The position numbers and the translations under genes were made by a program. Positions 31,745-40,659 of a stretch of 64,000 nt of DNA are shown here, piece after piece. The notes below the pieces were generated by a model. That model was not told the origin of the DNA. It did not search any database and worked only from the letters and a program-made list of their open reading frames with translations. Source of the DNA: Thermoleophilales bacterium (GTDB lineage: Bacteria > Actinomycetota > Thermoleophilia > Solirubrobacterales > 70-9); assembly GCA_020636955.1 (NCBI GenBank), contig JACJWY010000006.1, positions 79,784 through 143,783 of the forward strand, given 5' to 3'. Each line of letters opens with the position of its first letter. The first letter of the stretch is position 1.

Positions 31745-33541
31745 CTAGAACCAGGCATCCTCCATCTCGAGTGTAGTCCGGTCGAGGCTGGCCAGCAAAT
31801 CGAATTGAGGCCCAGTCTTCGGCAGCTCGAAGCGGAAGAAGTATCGGGTGGCTTGCCGCTTGCCGTCATAGAACTCGCCTTCCTTGCCTTCGGCGGCGAG
31901 ATACTGCTGCAGCCAGATCCAGGCAATGACGATGTGACCCGCAGCCTCCAGATAGAGGGTCGCGTTGGCGAGGGCCAGCTCCGGGTTCCGGTCCGCCCAG
32001 AGCTTGCCGGTGGTCTCAGCCAGCCGCCCGAGGGCGGCCGCAAGCTCCGCGGCGAGTTGCTCGGCCTCTCCCCCAGCTCCTTTCGCCTCGTCGATCGTCG
32101 CGGTGAGAACTTCGAACAGAGCCCCGAAGGCAGCCCCGCCCTGCATGATCACCTTGCGGCCGAGCAGGTCGAGGGCCTGGATTCCGTGGGTGCCCTCGTG
32201 GATCGGATTGAGCCGGTTGTCGCGGTAGTGCTGTTCGACGTCGTACTCGCGGGCGTAGCCGTATCCGCCGTGAACCTGGATTGCCAGCGAATTCGCTTCC
32301 AGACACCACTGGGAGGGCCAGCTCTTGGCGATCGGAGTGAGGATTTCCAGCAGCAAGCTCGCCTTCCCCCGGTCGGCCTCCTCGGGCGCGGTCATCTCGT
32401 CATCGACCAGGCTGGAGCAGTAAAGCTCCAGGCCGAGCGCCCCTTCGACATAGCTCTTCTGGGCCAGCAGCATCCGCTTGACATCGGTGTGCTCGGAGAT
32501 CGGGATCTGCGGGTCTTCCGGGTTCTTGGAGGCCAGGTTGCGGCCCTGCGGACGCTCCCGGGCGTACCTGAGCGACTTGAGATATCCGGTGTATCCAAGC
32601 GCGGTCGCTCCGAGGCCGACTCCGATCCGGGCCTCGTTCATCATGTGGAACATGTAGGCAAGGCCCCGGTTTGGTTCACCGATCAGGTAGCCCACGGCTC
32701 CTGCCTCTCCCCCCGGCCTGTACTCGCCCTCGCCGAAGCCGAGCACCGTGTTGACCGTGCCGCGGAAACCCATCTTGTGGTTGACCCCGGCCAGCACAAC
32801 GTCGTTGCGCTCACCGACGCTTCCGTCCTCGTTCAGCAAGAAGCGCGGCACTATGAAGAGACTGATGCCCTTGACCCCGGGCGGAGAGCCGGGGATTTTG
32901 GCCAGGACCAGGTGGACGATGTTCTCGCCCAGTTCATGCGAGCCGCCGCTGATCCACATCTTGTTGCCGAAGACCCGGTAAGTGCCGTCGTCCTGCGGGA
33001 CGGCCTTGGTCGTGATGTCGGAGAGCGAGCTCCCGGCCTGCGTTTCCGAAAGGCACATCGTGCCGTGGAAGCGGCCTTCGACCATCGGTTTGACCCAGGT
33101 GTCGACCTGTTCATCCGAGCCGTTCGCGATCAGCAGGTTTGCCGCACCGGCAGTCAGCATCGGGTAGGCGGTGGTACCGACGTTTGCGGCGTGAAGCCAG
33201 GCAAAGATCGCGCTTGAGACTGTGGCGGGTAGCGACATGCCGCCAACCTCTTCCGGCATGGCAGCGGCCATCAAACCGGTTTCCCCCAGGGTTTCCAGGG
33301 CTTCCGCGACTTCCGGGATCAGAACAACCTTGCCGTCCTCTCCGATCGACGGCTCGTTGATGTCAGCCTTGCGGTTGTGGGGCTGGAACTGGTCCTCGGC
33401 CACCTGCTCGGCGAGAGCGAGCACATCGTTCCAGTCATCGACAGTCTGGTCGCTGTAGCGGTCACGCCCGGTAAGTCGCTGAACGTCAAGCCATTCGTTG
33501 AGCTGGAACTGGATGTCGCGTCGGGAAAGGATGTCGGTCAT
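31745..33541 (-). CDS. Acyl-CoA dehydrogenase, long (DmdC-like) class
   Basis: A 598-residue acyl-CoA dehydrogenase. The FAD/substrate region MCLSETQAGSSLSDITT and NKMWISGG is the central strand domain, and HGGYGYAREYDVEQHYRDNR is the C-terminal signature. The extra 150 C-terminal residues place it with the about 600-residue class that includes methylmercaptopropionyl-CoA dehydrogenase and broad-range enzymes. Oxidises acyl-CoA to enoyl-CoA with an electron-transfer flavoprotein. First gene of the lipid block with the amidase; leaderless-type promoter TAGCGT. Confidence 0.9.
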   Translation of the reverse strand: MTDILSRRDIQFQLNEWLDVQRLTGRDRYSDQTVDDWNDVLALAEQVAEDQFQPHNRKADINEPSIGEDGKVVLIPEVAEALETLGETGLMAAAMPEEVGGMSLPATVSSAIFAWLHAANVGTTAYPMLTAGAANLLIANGSDEQVDTWVKPMVEGRFHGTMCLSETQAGSSLSDITTKAVPQDDGTYRVFGNKMWISGGSHELGENIVHLVLAKIPGSPPGVKGISLFIVPRFLLNEDGSVGERNDVVLAGVNHKMGFRGTVNTVLGFGEGEYRPGGEAGAVGYLIGEPNRGLAYMFHMMNEARIGVGLGATALGYTGYLKSLRYARERPQGRNLASKNPEDPQIPISEHTDVKRMLLAQKSYVEGALGLELYCSSLVDDEMTAPEEADRGKASLLLEILTPIAKSWPSQWCLEANSLAIQVHGGYGYAREYDVEQHYRDNRLNPIHEGTHGIQALDLLGRKVIMQGGAAFGALFEVLTATIDEAKGAGGEAEQLAAELAAALGRLAETTGKLWADRNPELALANATLYLEAAGHIVIAWIWLQQYLAAEGKEGEFYDGKRQATRYFFRFELPKTGPQFDLLASLDRTTLEMEDAWF

Positions 33542-33548
33542 GCCCGCA

Positions 33549-33554
33549 ACGCTA
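33549..33554 (-). promoter_or_regulatory. -10 element TAGCGT, leaderless-type promoter
   Basis: Minus-strand TAGCGT is 7 bases before the ATG of the acyl-CoA dehydrogenase (33541). Confidence 0.5.
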
Positions 33555-33602
33555 TCCGCTTCTGATGCATCGCACCTTTTGAACCGATTCCGGGTTCAGG
33601 AG

Positions 33603-33608
33603 TAGAGT
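33603..33608 (+). promoter_or_regulatory. -10 element TAGAGT of the secreted lipase gene
   Basis: TAGAGT overlaps an in-frame TTG (33608), so that codon cannot be translated from this promoter. The mRNA would start near 33615 and carry a 45-base leader with GGGAGAGAG, ahead of TTG 33659. Confidence 0.4.
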
Positions 33609-33658
33609 TGCCGGATCGGATCAACCGACCGACTGCCAAACATCACGGGAGAGAGAAC

Positions 33659-34918
33659 TTGACTTTTGAACTGAACCGCCTGCGCGCCGCTGTGCTCGCA
33701 CTGGCGATGCTTCTTGCCGCTGCCCTTCTGGTAGAAGTTGCGCAGCCGGTTGGCGCCGACGCGGCCGGCAAGTCGAAGCAGAAGAAGAAAGGCCGGAAAA
33801 AGGGACCGAAGCAGGGCCCGGCGGGGCTGAAGTTCTACAAGCCGCCGAAGAAGCTTCCGGCCGGCCACGGCAAACTGATCTGGCAGCGCAAAGCCGGTGG
33901 CTCGGTGCCACTCAAGTCGGCATCGACGACCAGGCTGGTGCTTTACACGTCGACTTCCCCCTCCGGCAAGCGGATCGCCGTTTCGGGCTCCGTAAGCGTG
34001 CCGAAGGGCAAGGCACCAAAGGGTGGCTGGCCGGTCGTAAGCTATGGTCACGGCACGACGGGAATCGCCGACAAGTGTGCGCCTTCCCGGAACACCAAGG
34101 GGGGCGTCGCCGACGCTTACACCTCGTACACCGATCCAGAGATGAATCAATGGCTGCGGGCTGGGTATGCGGTCGCCCGTACCGACTATCAGGGGCTCGG
34201 CACACCCGGGGTCCATCCTTATCTGGTCGGCAAGTCCGAGGGGCGAGGCGTGCTCGACATCGTGCGGGCTTCACGCATGCTCGGGCTCCACGTTTCGAAC
34301 AGGTTCCTGATTGCCGGGCATTCGCAGGGAGGCCACGCGGCCCTCTTCGCAGCCGGGCTCGCGGCCAAGTGGACGCCGGACCTGAAGCTGAAGGGCACAG
34401 TTGCCTACGCGCCCGCTTCTCATCTAAAGACGCTCGCCCACGCACTCTCGGCGTACACGAGCCCGAACGGACTCACTGCCCTGGGAACGCTGCTGATCCG
34501 GGGACTCTCGGCAGAGTACCCGGCGGTGAACGCGAAGGCCGCGCTTTCCGACGAGGTTCTGGCGCTCTATCCGGACACGCTCACCGACTGTCTGTCGGAG
34601 CTTTCCACGCCTGACAGCCTGGCGGGAATCGCGCCGGCCAACATGCTGCGCCAGGGATTCGACATTTCCGTCTATGACGGGATCCTCGATGCCCAGAATC
34701 CGGCTCTGAAGACCTCTGCCCCGATCCTGCTGGCTCAGGGCTCGGCCGACGGCACCGTGCCGCAGTTTCTGACCAATGGGCTCAATACGGAGCTGACGGC
34801 CGCTGGAGATACGGTGGATTACCGGGTGTATCCAGGGGTCGATCATGGGGGCGTGGTCGCGGCGGCACAGGGCGACGTCATGTCGTTCTTCGAGTCACGC
34901 CTGCCGGGCGGGAAATAG
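33659..34918 (+). CDS. Secreted lipase/esterase (alpha/beta hydrolase)
   Basis: A 419-residue exported hydrolase. Residues 8-35 form a signal peptide (RAAVLALAMLLAAALLV, cleavage near ADA-A), followed by a very basic Lys-rich linker (38-65). The catalytic domain has YGHGTTGIADKCAPS, the nucleophile elbow IAGHSQGGHAA (S222), an Asp in GSADGTVP and His in GVDHGG. The pattern is that of actinobacterial secretory triacylglycerol lipases. The TTG start is preceded by GGGAGAG. A strong terminator follows. Confidence 0.85.
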   Translation: MTFELNRLRAAVLALAMLLAAALLVEVAQPVGADAAGKSKQKKKGRKKGPKQGPAGLKFYKPPKKLPAGHGKLIWQRKAGGSVPLKSASTTRLVLYTSTSPSGKRIAVSGSVSVPKGKAPKGGWPVVSYGHGTTGIADKCAPSRNTKGGVADAYTSYTDPEMNQWLRAGYAVARTDYQGLGTPGVHPYLVGKSEGRGVLDIVRASRMLGLHVSNRFLIAGHSQGGHAALFAAGLAAKWTPDLKLKGTVAYAPASHLKTLAHALSAYTSPNGLTALGTLLIRGLSAEYPAVNAKAALSDEVLALYPDTLTDCLSELSTPDSLAGIAPANMLRQGFDISVYDGILDAQNPALKTSAPILLAQGSADGTVPQFLTNGLNTELTAAGDTVDYRVYPGVDHGGVVAAAQGDVMSFFESRLPGGK

Positions 34919-34958
34919 GCCCGCCGGACAGCGACTCTGTCGAGCCGCAGCGAGTTAG

Positions 34959-34986
34959 AAAGAGGGGGCCTTCGGGCCCCCTCTTT
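34959..34986. terminator. Strong bidirectional terminator hairpin
   Basis: AAAGAGGGGGCC-TTCG-GGCCCCCTCTTT: a perfect 12-base stem with the very stable TTCG loop, and T/A runs on either side. It separates the convergent lipase and YCII genes and would work for both. Confidence 0.85.
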
Positions 34987-34989
34987 CGG

Positions 34990-35418
34990 TTAACCGTCGG
35001 TCTTCTGCTCTTCGATCGCCGCTTCCATGCGCGCCTGGCGCTCCATGAATTCCTCGGTCACCGCCTCTCCGAAATCCTCGATTTCGTGGAAGGGCCGGAT
35101 CTCGACCGACTCGCCGTGGTTGAAGGGGATCCGACGGGCCCACTCAATCGCCTCCTCGATCGAACCAACTTCCCAGACCCAGTAGCCGGCGATCAATTCC
35201 TTGGTCTCCGAGAAGGGTCCGTCTACGACCTGCGCCTCATCTCCCGAATAGGTGATACGGACCCCGTGGCGGCTGGAGCGGAGCCCGTCGCCGTCCAGCA
35301 TCACCCCGGCGTTGACCAGCTCTTCGTTGAAAGCCCCCATCTCGGAAAGATCCTTCTCCGAGGGCATCACATCCGCTTCGGAATCCTCGGTTGCTTTAAC
35401 GATCACCATGCAGCGCAT
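34990..35418 (-). CDS. YCII-related (DGPF-domain) protein
   Basis: A 142-residue protein of the DGPF/YCII-related family: MRCMVIVKATEDSEAD opens it, and VVDGPFSETKELIAGYWVWEV carries the naming DGPF motif. Lies 74 bases downstream of an ECF sigma factor gene of the group known to be linked with DGPF proteins (ECF42), so it is probably a target or partner of that sigma factor. Biochemical activity unknown. An AAGGAG site precedes the ATG. Confidence 0.85.
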   Translation of the reverse strand: MRCMVIVKATEDSEADVMPSEKDLSEMGAFNEELVNAGVMLDGDGLRSSRHGVRITYSGDEAQVVDGPFSETKELIAGYWVWEVGSIEEAIEWARRIPFNHGESVEIRPFHEIEDFGEAVTEEFMERQARMEAAIEEQKTDG

Positions 35419-35492
35419 TTCAGTCTCCTTCGGTTCGGGTCCGGAATTTCGGCCTTTTCATCAAAGACGAACGGGAAATCCCGAATTCGACA

Positions 35493-36788
35493 TCAGTCCG
35501 GAAATTCTCTTGCCCGCCCGGCCCGTTCGCTTAGTACCCGTTGCTCGGCCTGATTATCGGTCAAAGAAGCGGCCCGCTCGAACTCCGCCGCAGATTCACA
35601 ATGACGGCCGAGCTTTTCGAGCAGGTCGCCGCGAACGCTCGGCAGCAGGTGGTAGCTCTCCATGCGCCTGTCCTCGGCCACCCGGTCAACCGCTTCCAGC
35701 GCGGACTGAGGGTCGCCGGCCATGGCGAGAGCGACGGCCCGGTTCAGTTCGGTCACGGGCGAGTCTCCCAGGGTCGCCAGCTCGTTGTAGTAGCCGAGGA
35801 TTTCCTCCCAGTCCGTCAGCTCGGGACGCATCGCCCGGGCATGGCAGGCGGCGATTGAAGCCTGAAGCACGTACGGCCCATTCCCGCCCCGGCTCTTCGC
35901 GGCCTCCAAGTGGGCCAGACCACGTCGGATCAGCAGCCGGTCCCAGCGGGCGCGGTCCTGGTCCATAAGCAGCACCGGTTCGCCGTCGGGACCGATCCGG
36001 GCGGGAAAGCGGGATGCCTGGATTTCCATCAGCGAAACCAGACCGTGTACCTCTGGTTCTTCGGGGGCGAGGCCGACCAGAATCCTGCCCAGTCGCAGGG
36101 CTTCGGCCGAGAGTTCGGTTCTCATCCAGTCTTCACCCGCAGTCGCCGCATAGCCCTCGTTGAAGATCAGATAGATCACGCCGAGCACAGCCGCCAGCCG
36201 TTCGCCCATCTCATCCCCGGCTGGCGGTTCGAAGCGAATCTCCGAATCGGCGAGCGTACGCTTGGCCCGGACGATCCGCTGTGAAATGGTCGCGTTCGAA
36301 ACGAGGAAGGCGCGGGCAATCTCGTCGGTGGTCAGTCCGCCGACCGCCTTCAGAGTCAGCGCCACCTGGCTTTGCGTCGTCAGGTCGGGGTGGCAGGCGG
36401 TGAACAGGAGCGTCAAGACGTCGTCTCCGATCCGATCTTCGTCGAGCCCGACCGCTTCCGGTCCGGGTTTCGGTCCGGCCAGTTGAAGCTCGCTGGCGAT
36501 CCGGCCGTACTTCTCTTTAAGCGCCTTGTCGCGACGGATCCGGTCGATTCCGCGGTTCCTTGCCGTGGTCATCAGCCAGGCGGCGGGATTCTCCGGCACC
36601 CCGGCATCCGGCCACCCTTCGAGCGCTGCGATGAAAGCCTCCTGTGCCATGTCTTCCGCAAGCCCGACATCACCGGTCAACCGTGAGAGTGTCGCGACCA
36701 GACGGGCCGATTCGATCCTCCAGATCGCCTCGACCGTTTCCACGGTCGGGTTGCGCGGGTTGCCTGACTCTTCGCGTGCCCGAACCAT
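35493..36788 (-). CDS. ECF sigma factor with C-terminal TPR-like extension (ECF42-type)
   Basis: A 431-residue sigma factor. Region 2 (LTGDVGLAEDMAQEAFIAAL) and region 4 (LTTDEIARAFLVSNATISQRIVRAK) are clear in the first 190 residues; the remaining 240 form the helical extension of this class (LIFNEGYAA, AIAACHA, YNELATL), thought to replace a separate anti-sigma factor. DGPF genes are regular neighbours, and one follows here. ATG 36788 is chosen over upstream TTG because TATCGT lies 6 bases before it. Confidence 0.88.
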   Translation of the reverse strand: MVRAREESGNPRNPTVETVEAIWRIESARLVATLSRLTGDVGLAEDMAQEAFIAALEGWPDAGVPENPAAWLMTTARNRGIDRIRRDKALKEKYGRIASELQLAGPKPGPEAVGLDEDRIGDDVLTLLFTACHPDLTTQSQVALTLKAVGGLTTDEIARAFLVSNATISQRIVRAKRTLADSEIRFEPPAGDEMGERLAAVLGVIYLIFNEGYAATAGEDWMRTELSAEALRLGRILVGLAPEEPEVHGLVSLMEIQASRFPARIGPDGEPVLLMDQDRARWDRLLIRRGLAHLEAAKSRGGNGPYVLQASIAACHARAMRPELTDWEEILGYYNELATLGDSPVTELNRAVALAMAGDPQSALEAVDRVAEDRRMESYHLLPSVRGDLLEKLGRHCESAAEFERAASLTDNQAEQRVLSERAGRAREFPD

Positions 36789-36794
36789 GGGCTC

Positions 36795-36800
36795 ACGATA
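36795..36800 (-). promoter_or_regulatory. -10 element TATCGT, leaderless-type promoter
   Basis: Minus-strand TATCGT is 6 bases before the ATG of the sigma factor (36788) and lies in the end of the SDR gene upstream. Confidence 0.5.
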
Positions 36801-36821
36801 TGGGCTTCGGACTGTCGGCAA

Positions 36822-37655
36822 TCAGCGGCTTATTCGCTGCTCGTAATCGTCCCTCGCGCCCGGAGTGATCCGGGTGTAGATACGGTCGATCTTCGTCCAC
36901 TTGCCGAGTTTGATTCCGAAGGCCGGAGGCAGGATGGATATCAGTCGCGAGAGCACGTAGCTTGAAAGTGGAAGCGACACGCGGGGTTTGCCGCTTTCAA
37001 TCGCTGCGGCGATGCCGGCCGCCATCTCGGCCGGCTGCAACATCGATACGACCGGCGAAGACGAGGTTCCGTCCATCATTCCCGTTGCCACAGGTCCCGG
37101 CATCACGCAGGTGAACTTCAATCCGCTGTCTTCGAACTCCATCCGAACCGATTCCGTGAAACCCACCACGCCGAACTTCGAAGCTGAATAGGCGGCGAGT
37201 CCCGCCACTCCCGTTATCCCGGCCAGGGAAGCAATATTGACAACCTGTCCACGCCGACGTGGCGCCATCAGTCTGATCGCCTCGATGGTTCCGTTCATCA
37301 CGCCCTTCAGGTTGATCTCGATCGTCCGATCGGTCATTGCCGGATCCTGCTCGAGGATATTTGGGCAGGCCGGGGCGATCCCGGCGTTGTTGACCAGGAC
37401 ATCGATCGGGCCGAACTCCGATTCGACCATTTCGAGATGCTCTTTGAAGGCATCACGATCGGTCACGTCCAGACCGAACCCGGCCGCTCCATTGCCGAGC
37501 TTCTCGGCCTCCTGGCTGGCCAGTTCGGCATCGATGTCCGACATGATCAGACGGTGTCCGCGCGAAGCGAGAATGGTGGCCGTGGCGAGACCGATTCCCC
37601 TGCCGGACCCGGTGATTACGATCGTCTTGGACGTGTTTCCCTGAGATTGGCTCAT
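36822..37655 (-). CDS. Short-chain dehydrogenase/reductase
   Basis: A 277-residue classical SDR with ITGSGRGIGLATA, NNAGIAPA and the catalytic YSASKFG. It belongs to the same subgroup as the SDRs at 8284 and 50323 (GVMNGTIEAIRLM, FTESVRMEF). ATG 37655 starts seven residues before the Rossmann strand; an in-frame ATG at 37673 is also possible. Follows a TetR gene (37700) in the same direction by 45 bases, so the TetR may control it. Confidence 0.85.
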   Translation of the reverse strand: MSQSQGNTSKTIVITGSGRGIGLATATILASRGHRLIMSDIDAELASQEAEKLGNGAAGFGLDVTDRDAFKEHLEMVESEFGPIDVLVNNAGIAPACPNILEQDPAMTDRTIEINLKGVMNGTIEAIRLMAPRRRGQVVNIASLAGITGVAGLAAYSASKFGVVGFTESVRMEFEDSGLKFTCVMPGPVATGMMDGTSSSPVVSMLQPAEMAAGIAAAIESGKPRVSLPLSSYVLSRLISILPPAFGIKLGKWTKIDRIYTRITPGARDDYEQRISR

Positions 37656-37699
37656 GGGGTGATCTTCGCACATAAGACACGAAGCGTTGTCAGTTGTTT

Positions 37700-38362
37700 T
37701 CAGGTCGTGGTTCCGGCCTGCGGGCCCAGAAATCTGCCGGCCACCGTCGCAAAGGCTGCCGTCTGGTTTTCGACCAGGTCCTCGATCTCGATCTCGATGT
37801 ACCCGAGCACGTAATCGATCAGTTGCTCGTTCACGGAACCGACAAGGCCCAGTGAGACCACGTCCAGCCTCAGGGAGCCGACCTCTTCGCGCCCGCCCAG
37901 TTCCCGGATCCGGTCGGCGACGATGCCGGCAAAGGTGTGGATCGTCTCGCGACGTTTTCGCTCCATCTCGGCGCTGACCCCGACCACCTCGATTTCCTGG
38001 ATCCGTGCGCGACGGGGATCGCGGGTAAGTTCGTGCGCGAAAGCGGTGAGTCCCGCCCGCATCGACAATTCGAGGTCATCGGGAGAGCCCTCGATCGCCC
38101 TCACGGTTGCCTCGCGACAGTCTTCGTGGATCATCGAGTTGATTGCGTCGAGCAGGCTTTCGCGATCCTCGAAGGTCTCATAGAAGTAGCGCTCGGTCAG
38201 TCCGGCTTCCTCGCAGATCGCCTTCACCGGTGTATTCGCATATCCCCGGGTGCCGAAGAGCTCGATCCCTGCCTCGATGAGCAGTTGCCGACGGCCGGCC
38301 CGGCGTTCTTCGATCGTCTGTCCGCGCCACGTGCGCCCGCCCTCCGACGTCGGCTCGGCCAT
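37700..38362 (-). CDS. TetR-family regulator
   Basis: A 220-residue TetR protein. RAGRRQLLIEAGIELFGTRG and VKAICEEAGLTERYFYETFEDRE form the HTH domain. Its start overlaps the stop of the SNF2 helicase gene by one base (TAATG), so it is translated from that transcript; the SDR gene follows. The combination suggests a read-through unit helicase-TetR-SDR, with the regulator acting on the SDR or on distant targets. Confidence 0.85.
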   Translation of the reverse strand: MAEPTSEGGRTWRGQTIEERRAGRRQLLIEAGIELFGTRGYANTPVKAICEEAGLTERYFYETFEDRESLLDAINSMIHEDCREATVRAIEGSPDDLELSMRAGLTAFAHELTRDPRRARIQEIEVVGVSAEMERKRRETIHTFAGIVADRIRELGGREEVGSLRLDVVSLGLVGSVNEQLIDYVLGYIEIEIEDLVENQTAAFATVAGRFLGPQAGTTT

Positions 38363-40605
38363 TACCCGGCGTTCCTGAGCTCGACCAGTTCGGCCAGATC
38401 TTCGTTGCTTAGTTCGGTCAGAGCTGCCTCACCGGTGCTGACGATAGCGTCCGCGAGTTCGCGTTTTGTTTCGTGGATCGAGGCGATTCGGTCCTCGATC
38501 GTCCCTTCGGCGATCAGGCGATGGACCTGCACCGAGTTCTCCTGGCCGATCCGGTGGGCCCGGTCTGTGGCCTGCTCCTCGACGGCCGGGTTCCACCAGC
38601 GGTCGTAGTGGATCACATGGTCCGCTTTGGTCAGGTTGAGGCCTGTGCCAGCCGCCTTCAGCGAGAGCAGGAAAACCGGCACTTCGCCGTCCTGAAAACG
38701 CTCGACCATCCGTTCGCGCTGGCGCACCGCGGTGCCGCCATGGAGCAACATCGCGTCGATTCCCCGTTCGTCCAGGTGCCTGGCCAGCAGGCGGGCCATG
38801 GCCACGTACTGGGTGAAGACCAGGACCGAGCTGTCTTCGCTGAGGATCGTGTCCAGTAGTTCGTCGAGAAGCTCCAGCTTGCCGGAGCGTTCGGCAAGCG
38901 GTCCGGCCTCTTCGCCGAGGAACTGGGCCGGGTGATTGCAGATCTGTTTCAGATTGGTAAGCAGCTTGAGTACGAGACCACGCCGGTTGATGCCCTCTGC
39001 CGTACGAATCTGCAGCATGTTCTCCCGGACCGCCGCCTCGTAAAGCTTGACCTGTTCGGGGCTGAGCTCGACCGGCTGGTCGGTGATCGTCTTCGGCGGT
39101 AGCTCGGGGGCGATGCCCGGATCCGACTTGCGCCTCCGGAGCAGGAAAGGCCGGACCAGGCGATTGAGGAGACGGGTGGCGGACTGGCTGCCTTCCATCT
39201 CGATCGGGTCGGCCCACTTCTTGCGGAAGGACCCGAGGCTGCCGAGCAGTCCGGGAGTGGTCCAGTCGAGGATCGCCCACAACTCCGAGAGGTTGTTCTC
39301 GACCGGGGTGCCGGTCAGGGCCACCCGGGAGCGGGCCGGGATCGTCCGCAGCGCCTTCGCACCGGCCGAACGCGGGTTTTTCACATGCTGGGCTTCGTCG
39401 GCAACCAGCAGCCCCCACGGCACCGCTTCGAAGAGCTCTGCGTCGAGACGCATCGTTCCGTAGGTGGTGAGGACGAAACCGCTGGTGATCTGGTCGAGGC
39501 TGCGGTCGGGACCGTGGTAGCGGCGAACGGTCTCGGTCGGTGCGAATCGTTGGATCTCCCGCTCCCAGTTGCCGAGCAGTGAGGCCGGACAGACGACCAG
39601 GGTCGGGCCGGCAGTCTGCGGGTTGAGCCGGCGGTGCAGGTGAAGCGAGATAAGCATCACGGTCTTGCCGAGGCCCATGTCATCCGCGAGGCAGCCACCG
39701 AGTCCGAGCGAAGTCATGCGGTGGAGCCAGCGCATCCCTTCGACCTGGTATTCGCGCAGGGTCGCATTCAGGTCCGCCGGAGGTTCGATCAACTCCTGTT
39801 CGGCGTCCCCCGTAACTTCTTCGCGAAGCTGGGCGACCCAGCCCTTTGCCTCCACCTCGACCCGCTGGCCGTCCACCACCGTGCTGCCGGTGAGGGCGAC
39901 GCTAAGGGCGTCAATCGCGGTGAGTGGTTTGAGGTCCGGGTTCCGGGCCCTTTCCGCCATAACCCGGGGAACCAGGATCCATTTCTCCCGCAAACGGGCG
40001 ATTGGCCCGTCGGTGTCGGCGATCAGGGCCATCTCATCCTCGTCGAGGGGTACTTCGCCCAGAGAAAGCTGCCAGGAGAAACCCTGCAGCGCGTTCTGGT
40101 CAAAGACATCGGGGACGCTCTGGCTGAGTCGGCCGCTGCTGCCGACCACGACCTTCGCCGCAAGGCTCTGGTCGAGCCCGGGATCCCATTCAACGGCAAC
40201 GCCGGATGCCTCGAGCCTTTCTGCTGCTCCATCGAGAAGGTCAAGCACGTCGGCGTCACTGAGTTCGAGGCGGTCGGGCACGTCGGCTTCGAGCAGACTG
40301 CGCAGCGGCGCCCAGGCAGCCGCTGCCATTCCGACGCCCATGGTTGTGTCGATTCGTCCCCTCGACCCGAACTGATCCTTGTCCAGAGTCCAGAGTTCGG
40401 CAACGTCACGGTATTCACCCGGCCGCTCGGGCGGATGGCTGCGGACGACCATCTCGAAAGGCCGAATCCGGTACAGGCCTTCGTCGGCGCCGACCCTCAG
40501 TCGGATCGGCACTTCCTTGCGTTTCGGGCGCGGACTCGCCTCGCCATTGGCGCCGGCACGCCTGGGCGCTTCGCCGGTTCGGGTGGGTGATGAAGACGGA
40601 GACAA
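38362..40605 (-). CDS. SNF2-family helicase
   Basis: A 747-residue bacterial SNF2 ATPase. Motif I is DDMGLGKTVMLI, motif II LLVADEAQHVKN, motif III ALTGTPVENNL, and motifs V-VI run SLKAAGTGLNLTKAD and TDRAHRIGQENSVQVHRL. A bacterial N-terminal SNF2-associated region occupies residues 30-270. Such proteins move along double-stranded DNA or remodel RNA polymerase complexes, as HepA/RapA relatives do. The TTG start has no clear ribosome site and is uncertain. No nuclease or methylase partner is beside it. Confidence 0.88.
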   Translation of the reverse strand: MSPSSSPTRTGEAPRRAGANGEASPRPKRKEVPIRLRVGADEGLYRIRPFEMVVRSHPPERPGEYRDVAELWTLDKDQFGSRGRIDTTMGVGMAAAAWAPLRSLLEADVPDRLELSDADVLDLLDGAAERLEASGVAVEWDPGLDQSLAAKVVVGSSGRLSQSVPDVFDQNALQGFSWQLSLGEVPLDEDEMALIADTDGPIARLREKWILVPRVMAERARNPDLKPLTAIDALSVALTGSTVVDGQRVEVEAKGWVAQLREEVTGDAEQELIEPPADLNATLREYQVEGMRWLHRMTSLGLGGCLADDMGLGKTVMLISLHLHRRLNPQTAGPTLVVCPASLLGNWEREIQRFAPTETVRRYHGPDRSLDQITSGFVLTTYGTMRLDAELFEAVPWGLLVADEAQHVKNPRSAGAKALRTIPARSRVALTGTPVENNLSELWAILDWTTPGLLGSLGSFRKKWADPIEMEGSQSATRLLNRLVRPFLLRRRKSDPGIAPELPPKTITDQPVELSPEQVKLYEAAVRENMLQIRTAEGINRRGLVLKLLTNLKQICNHPAQFLGEEAGPLAERSGKLELLDELLDTILSEDSSVLVFTQYVAMARLLARHLDERGIDAMLLHGGTAVRQRERMVERFQDGEVPVFLLSLKAAGTGLNLTKADHVIHYDRWWNPAVEEQATDRAHRIGQENSVQVHRLIAEGTIEDRIASIHETKRELADAIVSTGEAALTELSNEDLAELVELRNAG

Positions 40606-40659
40606 AAGCGGCCAGACATTGTATGCGTTTACCGCGGCGGGCTCCCTCCCACCTGCCGT

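Noticed and set aside
31805..33217. Long plus-strand open frame opposite the acyl-CoA dehydrogenase gene
   Set aside because: Mirror of strong codon bias in a GC-rich gene; no motif, start site or promoter of its own.
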